Of a DNA stretch of 64,000 bases, positions 1-7,964 are shown piece after piece; within the stretch, counting starts at the first letter, position 1; every line of letters begins with the position of its first letter. The position numbers and the translations under genes were made by a program. A model generated the notes under the pieces. It was not told the origin of the DNA. It ran no database searches and saw nothing but the letters and a program-made list of their open reading frames with translations. Source of the DNA: Candidatus Binatia bacterium (GTDB taxonomy: Bacteria > Desulfobacterota > Binatia > UBA12015); assembly GCA_036563615.1 (NCBI GenBank), contig DATCMB010000007.1, forward strand, positions 88,499 to 152,498. Reading direction: 5' to 3'.

Positions 1-180
1 CGCTCTTCCGCGGACGCGGGCGATGGGTGGAATCGAGCCGGAGGTGGGAGATTAGCGGGCCCTCGTCGGGCGGGAAAGAGTCGCTCGTGGCGTCACGACG
101 CAGCGCAGGAGACGGAACGACGCGCGGCTTTCAATCGAGCGCTTGAACTTCGCGCGACGGCGTGACTAGCCTCTCGCCCC

Positions 181-1332
181 ATGAAGAAAGGTCGCGACGT
201 CTGCGTGATCGGGGTCGGGATGACCAAGTTCGAGCGCTGCAACCGCAACTACATCGAGCTCGTCGAGGAAGCGGTGCGCGAGGCGCTCGCGATGGCGAAG
301 ACGCCGCCCGAGGACTTCGAGCAGGCGTTCTGCGGCTACGTCTCCGGGATGAGCGCGCAGGGGCAGCGGGCGCTCTACAGCATGGGGCTCGGCGGCCTGC
401 CGGTGTTCAACGTGCACAACTACTGCTCGACCGGCTCGAACGCGCTCTACCTCGGCTGGCAGGCGATCACCTCGGGCATGAGCGAGTGCGTGCTCTGCTT
501 CGGCTTCGAGAAGATGGAGAAGGGCCCGCTCGACGCGCAGCTCGAGGGCCTCAAGCAGAACTACAAGGAGGAGGAGCGCAAGCCTCCGCAGGCCGCGGTG
601 ATGTTCGGCAACGGCGGCCGCCAGCACATGGAGCTCTACGGCACGACCAAGGAGCAGTTCGCCAAGGTCAGCGTCAAGAACCACCGCCACTCGGTGCACA
701 ACCCGCGCTCGCAGTACCGCGACGCGTGCACGCTCGAGGAGGTTCTCGCCTCGCGCCTGGTCTACGAGCCGCTCACGCTGCTGCAGTGCTGCCCGACCTC
801 CGACGGCGCCGCGGCGGCGATCCTGTGCTCGCCCGAGTACGCGGCGCGCCACGGCATCTCGCGACCCGTCAAGATCATCGGCATGTCGATGCAGACCGAT
901 CGTCCCGAGGACTGGAACCTCGGCTTCCTCGGCATGATCGGCGTCGGCATGTCGCGCCGCGCGGCGCAGAACGTCTACGAGATGACGGGCTACGGACCGG
1001 AAGACGTGCAGGTCATCGAGCTGCACGACTGCTTCTCGACCAACGAGCTCATCACCTACGAGTCGCTGCAGCTCTGCCCCGAGGGTCAGGGCGGACGCCT
1101 GATCGACGAGGACCAGGTGACCTACGGCGGCAAGTGGGTGGTGAACCCGTCCGGCGGACTGCTGTCGAAGGGCCACCCGCTCGGCGCGACCGGCATCGCG
1201 CAGTGCTACGAGCTCGTCAACCAGCTCAACGGCGCGTGCGGCAAGCGGCAGGTCGAGGGCGCGCGCCGGGCGCTGCAGCACAACGTCGGGCTCGGCGGCG
1301 CGTGCGTCGTGACGATGTACGCGAAGGACTGA
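181..1332 (+). CDS. Thiolase family protein (SCP-x/lipid-transfer-type acetyl-CoA acyltransferase)
   Basis: Protein of 383 residues with the thiolase fold. Visible family marks are the nucleophile Cys in NYCSTGSNALY (about residues 80-90), HDCFSTNE, GHPLGATG and the C-terminal NVGLGG loop. The N-terminus VIGVGMTKF is typical of SCP-x-like thiolases that act on bulky or cyclic acyl-CoAs, usually with a partner DUF35 protein (not in this window). Such enzymes cleave beta-ketoacyl-CoA to acetyl- or propionyl-CoA plus a shortened acyl-CoA. The ATG at 181 gives a full beta-strand before the GVGMTKF loop, although no clear ribosome binding site precedes it. It converges on the MaoC/acyl-CoA dehydrogenase operon, so it probably supplies the last step of the same degradation route. 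The substrate is unknown. Confidence 0.88.
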   Translation: MKKGRDVCVIGVGMTKFERCNRNYIELVEEAVREALAMAKTPPEDFEQAFCGYVSGMSAQGQRALYSMGLGGLPVFNVHNYCSTGSNALYLGWQAITSGMSECVLCFGFEKMEKGPLDAQLEGLKQNYKEEERKPPQAAVMFGNGGRQHMELYGTTKEQFAKVSVKNHRHSVHNPRSQYRDACTLEEVLASRLVYEPLTLLQCCPTSDGAAAAILCSPEYAARHGISRPVKIIGMSMQTDRPEDWNLGFLGMIGVGMSRRAAQNVYEMTGYGPEDVQVIELHDCFSTNELITYESLQLCPEGQGGRLIDEDQVTYGGKWVVNPSGGLLSKGHPLGATGIAQCYELVNQLNGACGKRQVEGARRALQHNVGLGGACVVTMYAKD

Positions 1333-1348
1333 GCCGCCCAAGACGAAA

Positions 1349-1380
1349 GGACCGCGCGCCCGGGTGCGAGCGCGCGGTCC
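1349..1380. terminator. Perfect 11-bp hairpin between convergent genes
   Basis: GGACCGCGCGC at 1349-1359 pairs perfectly with GCGCGCGGTCC at 1370-1380 across a 10-nt loop. It lies between the 3' ends of the thiolase (+) and MaoC (-) genes, where a bidirectional terminator is expected. There is no T-run on either side, so termination efficiency is uncertain. Confidence 0.6.
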
Positions 1381-1433
1381 ATCGGGTTCCGCCAGGGCTC
1401 AGCGCCGGCGCTTTGGCGCCAGCGTGAGCGCGC

Positions 1434-2489
1434 TCAGCGCCCGCGCTTCGGCATCAGCTCGAAGTAGTCCATGTCGAGCAGCACGCGCGGGTTGTAGCGC
1501 TCGCCGCCCTTCCCGTCCGGGACGCGCATCTGGAAGTCCGGCTCCTCGTACGGGTCGCCGTCCTTCACCGCGACGAGGCGCAGCCGCAGCGCGCCGTACG
1601 GCGCGTCGCCGAGCGGATGGGTCTCGAGCACGTCGGTGTACGAGTAGATCGTCGTGCCGGCGTAGCACGGGTTGGCGTGCGTGCCGCTGTTCATCGCGAC
1701 GATGCCGGAGCGGTTCTCGAGGCCGTTGAACGCCTGCGCGTACGCGATCGACATCGGGAACCCGCCGTAGACCAGCGGCTTGCCGTCGGTGCGCAGCGCA
1801 TCGAAGTGCACCTTGGCGGTGTTCTGGAAGAGCCGCGTGTACGACATGTGGTCCGACTGGTTCACCGTCATGCCGTCGTGGTGGTAGATGCGCTCGCCCG
1901 GCGTGTAGTCCTCGAAGAACCAGCGTCCGCCGGTCTGCTGCGTCGTCGGCAGCGGACCCGGGAACGGCGGCAGCTGATCGATCGCCACCTGCTTCGGAAG
2001 CTGCGGCGTCACGGGCTCGTCGAGGTAGCGCGTGGCCTTGGTCTCGTCGCGCTTCCGCACCATCACCCAGCGCGTGTACTCGAGCACGACCTCGCCGCGC
2101 TGGTTGCGACCGGTGGTCGCGACGTAGACGTTGCCGGTCTGCTTGTTCGAGTTCTCCTTGAGGCCGACGATCTTGATCGACGTCGTGATCTCGTCGCCGT
2201 GGAACACCGGCGTGCGCCAGATCATTCCCGCGTAGCCCAGGTTGGCGCGCGCGTTCAGCGATACTTGACGCACGGTCTGCGCGATCACCAGGTGGAAGAC
2301 GATCAGCGGGTGGACGCGCCCCTCCGCGCCGCAGAAGCGCGGCGTGCGGTCGTTGGTGGTCGCGATGTGCCACGCCGTCTCGGCCGCGGTCAGGACGCGC
2401 GGCGTCGCGCACACCATCTCCTGGCCGATCTCGAAGTCCTCGAAGAAGTTGCCGATGCCGCCCTTGCCGGACTTGCCACCCTCGCTCAT
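1434..2489 (-). CDS. MaoC family dehydratase, mesaconyl-CoA hydratase-like double hot-dog protein
   Basis: Protein of 351 residues with two MaoC/hot-dog halves. The first half carries GNFFEDFEIGQ and the stretch LKENSN...TGNVYV...NQRGE...RWVMVRKRD, which closely resembles beta-methylmalyl-CoA dehydratase (mesaconyl-CoA hydratase, Mch). The second half (from FFEDYTPGE, about residue 215) repeats the fold. Likely reaction: reversible hydration or dehydration of an enoyl- or hydroxyacyl-CoA in the cytosol. The start at 2489 (MSEGGKSG) was chosen because the longer reading frame runs back into the upstream acyl-CoA dehydrogenase gene. It is the last gene of a five-gene minus-strand operon, 28 nt after the dehydrogenase. 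The exact substrate cannot be read from sequence; a general enoyl-CoA hydratase role is the alternative. Confidence 0.85.
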   Translation of the reverse strand: MSEGGKSGKGGIGNFFEDFEIGQEMVCATPRVLTAAETAWHIATTNDRTPRFCGAEGRVHPLIVFHLVIAQTVRQVSLNARANLGYAGMIWRTPVFHGDEITTSIKIVGLKENSNKQTGNVYVATTGRNQRGEVVLEYTRWVMVRKRDETKATRYLDEPVTPQLPKQVAIDQLPPFPGPLPTTQQTGGRWFFEDYTPGERIYHHDGMTVNQSDHMSYTRLFQNTAKVHFDALRTDGKPLVYGGFPMSIAYAQAFNGLENRSGIVAMNSGTHANPCYAGTTIYSYTDVLETHPLGDAPYGALRLRLVAVKDGDPYEEPDFQMRVPDGKGGERYNPRVLLDMDYFELMPKRGR

Positions 2490-2517
2490 CGTTCTACTCC
2501 GAATCCTTTCCGTACGT

Positions 2518-3681
2518 TCAGCTTCGCGGCAGGCCGAGCAGGCGCTGCGCGATGATGTTGCGCTGGATCTCGCTCGTGCCACCGGCGATGGTCGCGGCGC
2601 GCGAGAACAGCAGGTGCTGCGCGAAGCGTCCGCCCGCGACGGCGTGCCGGTCGCCCCGCAGCAAGAGCCCGCGCTCGCCGAGCAGCTCGATGCCAGCGTC
2701 GCCGATCTTCTGCGTGAGATCCGCCCAGAACGTCTTGACGATCGACGTCTCGGCGCCCGGCGTCACGCCGCGGCCGAGTCGCGTCAGCATCTCGAGGTTC
2801 ATGAAGCGCATGATCTCGGTTTCGAGGTAGAGCTGGGCGAGCCGTTGCCGCACGCGCGGGTCCCCGCTTCGCCCGGTGCTGCGCGCGACGTCGAGCAGCT
2901 CGTCGACGTTGATCCGCGCCAGCACCTGCTCCTTGATCGCGTAATTCGTTCCGCGCTCGTGCGCCAGGGTCACCTGGGCGATGCGCCAGCCCTCGTTGAT
3001 CGGCCCGATCAGGTTCTCGCGCGGCACGCGGACCGCGTCGAGGAAGACCTCGTTGAACTCCGACGCCCCGGTGAGCTGGCGCAGCGGCCGGATCTCGATG
3101 CCCGGCGCGCGCATGTCGACGATCAGGTAGGAGATGCCGCGTTGCTTGACGGCGTCCTCGCCGGTGCGCGCGAGCAGGATCGCCCAGCGCGAGTGCTGCG
3201 CGTAGCTCGTCCACACCTTCTGCCCGGTGACGACGAAGTCGTCGCCGTCGAGCACGGCGCGCGTGCGCAGCGCGGCCAGGTCCGAGCCGGCGCCGGGCTC
3301 GGAGTAGAGCTGACACCAGATCTCGTCGGCCGACAGGATGCCGGGCAGGTAGCGCCGCTTCTGCTCCTCGGTGCCGAAGTGCATGAGCGTCGGCCCGACG
3401 TTGTTGATGCCGACGCGGTTGACGAACTGCGGCGCGCGCGCCCGCGCCATCTCCTCGGCGAAGATCGCCTGCTGCATCGGCGTCGCGTCGCGTCCGCCGT
3501 AGGCGCGCGGCCAGTGGATGCCGACCCAGCCGCCCGCGTGCATGCGACGCTGGAAGGCGCGCAGCCACTCGAACTCGCCGTCGAGGTCTTCGGGCGGATC
3601 GTCGCGCGGCACCGCGTGCTCGAGAAACGCGCGCAGCTCGGCGCGAAAGCGCTCCTCGTCGGCGGTGTAGGACAGATCCAT
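2518..3681 (-). CDS. Acyl-CoA dehydrogenase family protein
   Basis: Protein of 387 residues, the usual length for the FAD-dependent family. It has the substrate/FAD segment WCQLYSEPGAGSDLA (about residues 125-140), the FAD-binding VVTGQKVWTS, and the C-terminal signature GGTSEIQRNIIAQRLLGLPR. It should desaturate an acyl-CoA at the alpha-beta position and pass electrons to electron-transfer flavoprotein. It lies 19 nt after the cyclase gene and 28 nt before the MaoC gene, so the dehydrogenation and hydration steps are co-transcribed. It resembles the bile-acid/steroid and aromatic-acid side-chain dehydrogenase groups more than fatty-acid enzymes, but this is only an impression from the motifs. 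Confidence 0.92.
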   Translation of the reverse strand: MDLSYTADEERFRAELRAFLEHAVPRDDPPEDLDGEFEWLRAFQRRMHAGGWVGIHWPRAYGGRDATPMQQAIFAEEMARARAPQFVNRVGINNVGPTLMHFGTEEQKRRYLPGILSADEIWCQLYSEPGAGSDLAALRTRAVLDGDDFVVTGQKVWTSYAQHSRWAILLARTGEDAVKQRGISYLIVDMRAPGIEIRPLRQLTGASEFNEVFLDAVRVPRENLIGPINEGWRIAQVTLAHERGTNYAIKEQVLARINVDELLDVARSTGRSGDPRVRQRLAQLYLETEIMRFMNLEMLTRLGRGVTPGAETSIVKTFWADLTQKIGDAGIELLGERGLLLRGDRHAVAGGRFAQHLLFSRAATIAGGTSEIQRNIIAQRLLGLPRS

Positions 3682-3700
3682 CGCGCGCGTGCGCTCGCTT

Positions 3701-4630
3701 CTACTTGACGGCGACCGGATTGACCGGGCTCCCCACCGCGCCGACGAACGGCTCGGGCGACGCGCTCAGCAGGAACTCGTAGACGCCGTCCTGCGCGCAG
3801 TCGCGCGCGAGCTCGTCGAGATACCAGTTCTGGCCCTGCGTCATGCCCATCTCGACGAGGTGCAGCAGGTGCACCGGCAGCAGCACCTCCTCGTCCTCGC
3901 CAGGCCACACCTCGAGCGGCATGGTGTCAGTCGCGACCGCGGCGACGTCGCGCGCGTGGAACCACTCCGCGGTGCTGACCGTGAGCCCCGGCGCCGGCAG
4001 CCGGTAGGCCTCCTTGTCGCCGCGCTCGAGGTGCTCCATCTGCCCGGTGCGGATCAGCAGCACGTCGCCGGGCAGGACCTCGAGCTTGGTCAGCGCGAGC
4101 GCCGCGTCGAGGTCGGCCGGGCGGATCGGATAGCCCGGATCGAGACGGTTCACGCCCTTCGCGCGCGCGACGTCGAGCAGGATGCCGCGCGTGACGATCG
4201 GCTTCAGCTTCTCGATGCCGCACTTGGTCGCGCCCGCCTCGGCGGTCACGGTCGACGCCGGGAAGCCGTTGTAGATCCGGTTCTCGTAGCTCGCGTGCGC
4301 GAGCCCGTCCCAGTGCGTCGACGCCTGGAGGCCCATGACCACCATGTCGTCCGACAAGCACACCTTGTCGCGATCACCGGTGAACGGCGTATTGACGCCG
4401 ACCATCGTGTGCACCGGGTTGATGCGCTTCGGGATGCGGCCGGTCTGCACGCCGTCGTGGTGCAGCGGCAGCGCGAGTGAGAACGACTTGCCCTGGCGCA
4501 CGCACGCCGCGCCGCGCTTGATCGCCTCGGGCGTGATGAAGTTGAGCGTCCCGATCTCGTCGTCCGCGCCCCAGCGGCCGCGGTTCGAAACGCGCTTCGC
4601 GACGTCGTGGAACCACTGCGGTAGACCCAT
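3701..4630 (-). CDS. Cyclase family protein (kynurenine-formamidase-like metal hydrolase)
   Basis: Protein of 309 residues of the 'putative cyclase' (KynB-like) family. The metal-binding motif appears as STHWDGLAH (about residues 100-108), the variant of HxGTHxDxPxH used by the longer branch of the family, followed by a second conserved part with DVLLIRTG. Known members are Mn/Zn hydrolases acting on formamides, lactones or similar bonds. The gene starts with ATG at 4630 and lies between the CoA-transferase (54 nt upstream) and the acyl-CoA dehydrogenase (19 nt downstream). It may open a ring or ester before CoA activation. The substrate is not predictable. Confidence 0.82.
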   Translation of the reverse strand: MGLPQWFHDVAKRVSNRGRWGADDEIGTLNFITPEAIKRGAACVRQGKSFSLALPLHHDGVQTGRIPKRINPVHTMVGVNTPFTGDRDKVCLSDDMVVMGLQASTHWDGLAHASYENRIYNGFPASTVTAEAGATKCGIEKLKPIVTRGILLDVARAKGVNRLDPGYPIRPADLDAALALTKLEVLPGDVLLIRTGQMEHLERGDKEAYRLPAPGLTVSTAEWFHARDVAAVATDTMPLEVWPGEDEEVLLPVHLLHLVEMGMTQGQNWYLDELARDCAQDGVYEFLLSASPEPFVGAVGSPVNPVAVK

Positions 4631-4684
4631 CGTTCGTCCTTTCGGCTGCTCGGCTGCTTCGACTAGACGACCTCGCCGCGGCCT

Positions 4685-5875
4685 TCAAACCACGCCCGCC
4701 GCGCGCAGCTGCGCGATCTCGGCGTCGGAGTAACCGCCGATCGCGCGCAGGATCTCGTCGGTGTGCTCGCCGAGGCGCGGCGCGCGACGGTGCACGGGCG
4801 CCACGCCCGCGATCTTGAGCGGCGTCCCGACCTGGCGCACCCAGCCGAAGTCCGGGTGCTCGAAGCCGGTCAGCATGTCGCGCGCGGCCGCGTGCTCGTC
4901 GGCGAGCGCTTCCTCGACGGAGTACACCGGCCCGCACGGGACGTGACCGCGCAGCTGCTCGAGCCACTCGGCCGTCGTCCGGCGGCGCAGCTCGGCGGCG
5001 AGCAGCGGGACGAGCTCGTCGCGGTGCGCGAAGCGGTCGGCGAAGGTGCGAAAGCGCGGGTCGTCGCGCAGGTCCTCGCGCCCGATGCGCTCGCACAGGC
5101 GCTGCCAGAACTTCTCCTTCATGCACATCACGACGAGGTAGCCGTCGGCGGTGCGGAAGGTCTGCGACGGCACCAGCGTCTGGTGCGCGCCGTCGGCGGT
5201 GCGCCGCGGGCGGAAGTCGCTGTTGAGCGTCCACCCGGCGAGGTAGTTCAGCATCGAGAGCGCGGTGTCGTAGAGGCTGACGTCGATCTCGCAGCCCACG
5301 CCGGTGCGCTGCGCGCGGTGCAGGCCGATCATCAGAGCGAGCACCGACAGCAAACCCGCCGAGAAGTCGACCACCGACACGCCGCAGCGCTGCGGCGTGC
5401 CGTCGGGCTCGCCCGTCAAGCTCATGAATCCCGCGTACGCCTGGATGATGAAGTCGTAGCCCGGCTCGCCCGCGCGCGGTCCCGTCTGCCCGAAGCCCGA
5501 CAGCGAGCAGCAGACGACGCGCGGGTTCACCTCGCGCAGCGCCTCGTACGTCAAGCCGAGCGCCGCCGGCGCGCCGCCGCGCAGGTTGTTGTAGACCGCG
5601 TCGCACGAGCGCACGAGGCGGTGCAGCACCTCGCGTCCGGCGGGGGCGCGCAGGTCGAGCGTGAGGCCGCGCGCGCCGCGGTTCAGCGCCTGGAAGTAGA
5701 GCGAGTCGCCGTTCGCGGCGTGCGGCGGGACGTCACGCGCCTCGTCGCCCTTGCCGGGCGGCTCGATCTTGATGACGTCGGCGCCGAGGTCGGAGAGCAG
5801 GGTCAGCGCCCAGGGCCCGGCGCCGAGCTGGCTCGCAGCGAGGATCCGAACGCCAGCGAGAGGAAGCTCGGCCAC
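4685..5875 (-). CDS. CaiB/BaiF (class III) CoA-transferase family protein
   Basis: Protein of 396 residues, the normal size of class III CoA transferases. It begins LAGVRILAASQLGAGPWALTLLSDLGADVIKIE, the family's N-terminal Rossmann segment. SVVDFSAG (about residue 170) holds the Asp that forms the aspartyl-CoA intermediate in formyl-CoA transferase. It moves CoA from a donor thioester to a carboxylic acid without ATP. The gene lies 9 nt after the IclR regulator, so it is the first enzyme of the operon and probably activates the acid that the downstream dehydrogenase and dehydratase process. Confidence 0.9.
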   Translation of the reverse strand: MAELPLAGVRILAASQLGAGPWALTLLSDLGADVIKIEPPGKGDEARDVPPHAANGDSLYFQALNRGARGLTLDLRAPAGREVLHRLVRSCDAVYNNLRGGAPAALGLTYEALREVNPRVVCCSLSGFGQTGPRAGEPGYDFIIQAYAGFMSLTGEPDGTPQRCGVSVVDFSAGLLSVLALMIGLHRAQRTGVGCEIDVSLYDTALSMLNYLAGWTLNSDFRPRRTADGAHQTLVPSQTFRTADGYLVVMCMKEKFWQRLCERIGREDLRDDPRFRTFADRFAHRDELVPLLAAELRRRTTAEWLEQLRGHVPCGPVYSVEEALADEHAAARDMLTGFEHPDFGWVRQVGTPLKIAGVAPVHRRAPRLGEHTDEILRAIGGYSDAEIAQLRAAGVV

Positions 5876-5884
5876 CCGCCCCGT

Positions 5885-6703
5885 TTAGCCGACGGCGCTC
5901 GCGCCCGACAGCATCGGCGGCTGCACGCGCACGACCGGCCGGTGGCCGAGGCGGCGCGACACGTCCTGCGCATGCCGGCGCAGGTGCGCCGCCAGCGCCG
6001 GCACGCTCGCCGTGGTGATTCGCCGCGCCATCCCGCTGACCGCGATCGCCGCGACGGCGGCGCCGCTGCGGTCGTGGATCGTCACCGCCACGCTGCGCAC
6101 GCCGATCGCGAACTCCTGATGGTCGACGGCGTAGCCCTGCTCGCGCACGGTCGTGAGCTCGCGCTCGAGCATGCGCGGGACGACGATGCTGTTCTCGGTG
6201 CGTCGCACGAGCCGCCCGCCGATCACCGCGGCGCGCTCCTCCTCGGGCAGGTGCGCCAGCAGGACCTTCCCCGACGCGCTGCAGTGCGCCGGGTAGCGGC
6301 GGCCGAGCACGGCAGGAAGCGGCTCGACACCACGCTCGGCCTTGTGCAGAAAGACGAGGTCGTGTCCCAGGAGCACGGCCAGGCTGACGGTCTCGTGGAG
6401 CTGCGCGGCGAGCTTCTCGACCGCCTGCTCGGCGTGCGCGAACAGCGGTCGGTGCCGCGCCGCGAGCGTGCCGAGCTCGAACACCCGCAACCCGAGGCGG
6501 AACTTGCGGCTGTTCTCGACGCGCTCGAGGATCCCGAGCTCGTGCATGGTGGCGACGAAGCGGCTCACCGTGCTCTTGTTGAGTCCGACACGGCGCGCGA
6601 GCTCCATCACACCGAGCTCGGGCGTCGCTTCGGAGAACGCGAGCAGGAGGCGGTTGGCTTTTTCCAGGGACGCGTTGCGCCGGACGGTGGAGGCTCGGTT
6701 CAT
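5885..6703 (-). CDS. IclR family transcriptional regulator
   Basis: Protein of 272 residues. The N-terminal winged helix-turn-helix is clear (ELARRVGLNKSTVSRFVATMHELGILE, about residues 35-60), followed by the IclR effector-binding domain with the family motif HCSASGKVLLA and the region around VAVTIHDRSG. The start at 6703 (MNRASTVRR) fits the family; the reading frame extends further upstream but would run through a tandem repeat that looks like a binding site. It is the first gene of the catabolic operon, so it probably controls this operon and itself in response to the acid or its CoA ester. It is divergent from the TPR gene at 6801. Confidence 0.9.
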   Translation of the reverse strand: MNRASTVRRNASLEKANRLLLAFSEATPELGVMELARRVGLNKSTVSRFVATMHELGILERVENSRKFRLGLRVFELGTLAARHRPLFAHAEQAVEKLAAQLHETVSLAVLLGHDLVFLHKAERGVEPLPAVLGRRYPAHCSASGKVLLAHLPEEERAAVIGGRLVRRTENSIVVPRMLERELTTVREQGYAVDHQEFAIGVRSVAVTIHDRSGAAVAAIAVSGMARRITTASVPALAAHLRRHAQDVSRRLGHRPVVRVQPPMLSGASAVG

Positions 6704-6724
6704 GAGGTGTGGGGTGTTTCCGTG

Positions 6725-6754
6725 CAGGTTCGTGTTACGCAGGTTCTTGTTACG
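6725..6754. promoter_or_regulatory. Tandem 15-bp repeat, possible IclR operator
   Basis: Two head-to-tail copies, caggttcgtgttacg at 6725-6739 and caggttcttgttacg at 6740-6754, differ at one base. They sit 22 nt upstream of the IclR start codon and 47 nt before the divergent TPR gene. IclR proteins often bind such repeated sites in their own promoters. The assignment to this regulator is inference from position. Confidence 0.5.
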
Positions 6755-6800
6755 ATGGGTGGGCCGCGATCGTAGGCGGCCGCGCAAAACGAAGTCAACG

Positions 6801-7739
6801 ATGAATCACGGCATCCCCAGCCCCACGACGTCTTTCCCTGCGAAGCGCATGGCGTGCGCGCACGGAAGGCTGTCGGTCGCGTTTGCGTTTGCGGCGTCGC
6901 TCGCGATCCTGGCGCTCGCGCCGACGCCGCAGGACGTGCTCGCGGGTGAGTGCGCGGCAGCGAACGCGGGCGACTGCGTGGCGCGCGGTCCCGAGCAAGC
7001 GTCCGCGCCCGAGCCGGCCGCGGCGTCCGACGAAGCCGCGAGCAGCGCGGCGGCGGCGTCCGGCAACGACGCGACCGGCGCGTCGGCCTCGGCCGGCAGC
7101 GACGCTGCGGAAAGCGCAGCGACCGCTTCGCAGGACGCAGCCGCTCCGCTCTCGGAAGGCGAGCGTGAGCTCGCGCTCGCCAAGGAATTCCTCGACAAGG
7201 GCGAGGCCGCGACCGACGACGACGCTCGTCGCGAGGCCTACGAGCAGGCGAAGCAGCACGCCGACCGCGCCGTCGAGCTGATGCCGAACAGCGCCGAGGC
7301 GCGCTTCATCCAGTTCGGCGCCGACGGACGTCTCGCGCAGCTCGGCGGCGTCGCGGTCGCCGCGATGAACCTCGTCAAGCTCAACCGACAGCTCGACGAG
7401 GTGCTGCGCCTCGACCCGAACCACGCCAACGCGCTCGCCGCGCGCGGCGGCATGCTGATGAAGCTGCCGCGGCTGCTCGGCGGCGACACCGAGAAGGGCA
7501 TCGAGTACCTCGAGCGCTCGGTCGCGATGGACGAGACCGCGATCGGCAAGCGGCTCGAGCTGGCGGAGGCGTACCACATCGTCGGCCGCGAGGAGGACGC
7601 CAACGCGACGGCGCTGAAGGCGCTCGAGGTGGCGCAGCAGCAGAACGATCCGGATCGCATCGCCACCGTGCAGCGCTTCATCGCCGAGCTGAAGAACACC
7701 TGTAGCGGCTGCGCCCTCGCGACCATCGGGCGGCGCTGA
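6801..7739 (+). CDS. Exported TPR repeat protein with Ala/Ser-rich linker
   Basis: Protein of 312 residues. Residues about 20-48 form a signal peptide or membrane anchor ending VLAGEC, followed by a low-complexity Ala/Ser/Glu/Asp stretch to about residue 115. The C-terminal half has TPR-like helices, including VLRLDPNHANALAARGGMLMKLP and GIEYLERSVAMDETAIGKRLELAEAY. The arrangement of helices around LLGGDTEKGIEYLE is reminiscent of TatT-like periplasmic TPR proteins associated with TRAP systems, but no transporter is adjacent. An internal start at residue 17 (MACAHGRL) is also possible. It is followed after 12 nt by the dodecin gene. The function is unknown; a periplasmic scaffold role is the most that can be said. 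Confidence 0.75.
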   Translation: MNHGIPSPTTSFPAKRMACAHGRLSVAFAFAASLAILALAPTPQDVLAGECAAANAGDCVARGPEQASAPEPAAASDEAASSAAAASGNDATGASASAGSDAAESAATASQDAAAPLSEGERELALAKEFLDKGEAATDDDARREAYEQAKQHADRAVELMPNSAEARFIQFGADGRLAQLGGVAVAAMNLVKLNRQLDEVLRLDPNHANALAARGGMLMKLPRLLGGDTEKGIEYLERSVAMDETAIGKRLELAEAYHIVGREEDANATALKALEVAQQQNDPDRIATVQRFIAELKNTCSGCALATIGRR

Positions 7740-7751
7740 GCGGAGGTCAGC

Positions 7752-7964
7752 GTGGTCGAGAAGATCATCGAGCTCACCGGCACCTCCACGACCTCGATCG
7801 AGGACGCGGTCTCGCTCGCCATCTCGCGCGCCGCGGTCACGGTCAGCGGCATCCGCGAGGCGACCATCACCGAGACCAAGGCGCTGGTCGAGGGTGGTCG
7901 GGTGACCGGCTGGAAGGTCGCTCTGCGGGTGACCTTCGAGGTCGAGGACCGGCTGCACGAATGA
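7752..7964 (+). CDS. Dodecin family flavin-binding protein
   Basis: Protein of 70 residues, the exact size of dodecins, starting at a GTG preceded by a GGAGG ribosome site at 7741-7745. It shows the family pattern KIIELTGTSTTSIEDAVSLAISRA (first strand and helix) and the later strands GRVTGWKVALRVTFEVED, with Trp in the position where many dodecins stack flavin. Dodecins form 12-subunit shells that store or buffer FMN, FAD or riboflavin in the cytosol. Its stop overlaps the start of the metallo-hydrolase gene by 4 nt, so the two are translationally coupled. Confidence 0.93.
   Translation: MVEKIIELTGTSTTSIEDAVSLAISRAAVTVSGIREATITETKALVEGGRVTGWKVALRVTFEVEDRLHE

Noticed and set aside
1..180. 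A partial gene at the left edge
   Set aside because: No frame shows recognisable sequence or a ribosome site; a plus frame ends at a TAG at 52-54 with too little sequence to judge.
166..1341. Long open frames antisense or out of phase to the thiolase, and many similar ones across the window
   Set aside because: High GC removes stop codons from non-coding frames. These translations are Arg/Ala/His-rich, lack domains, and overlap genes with clear motifs.
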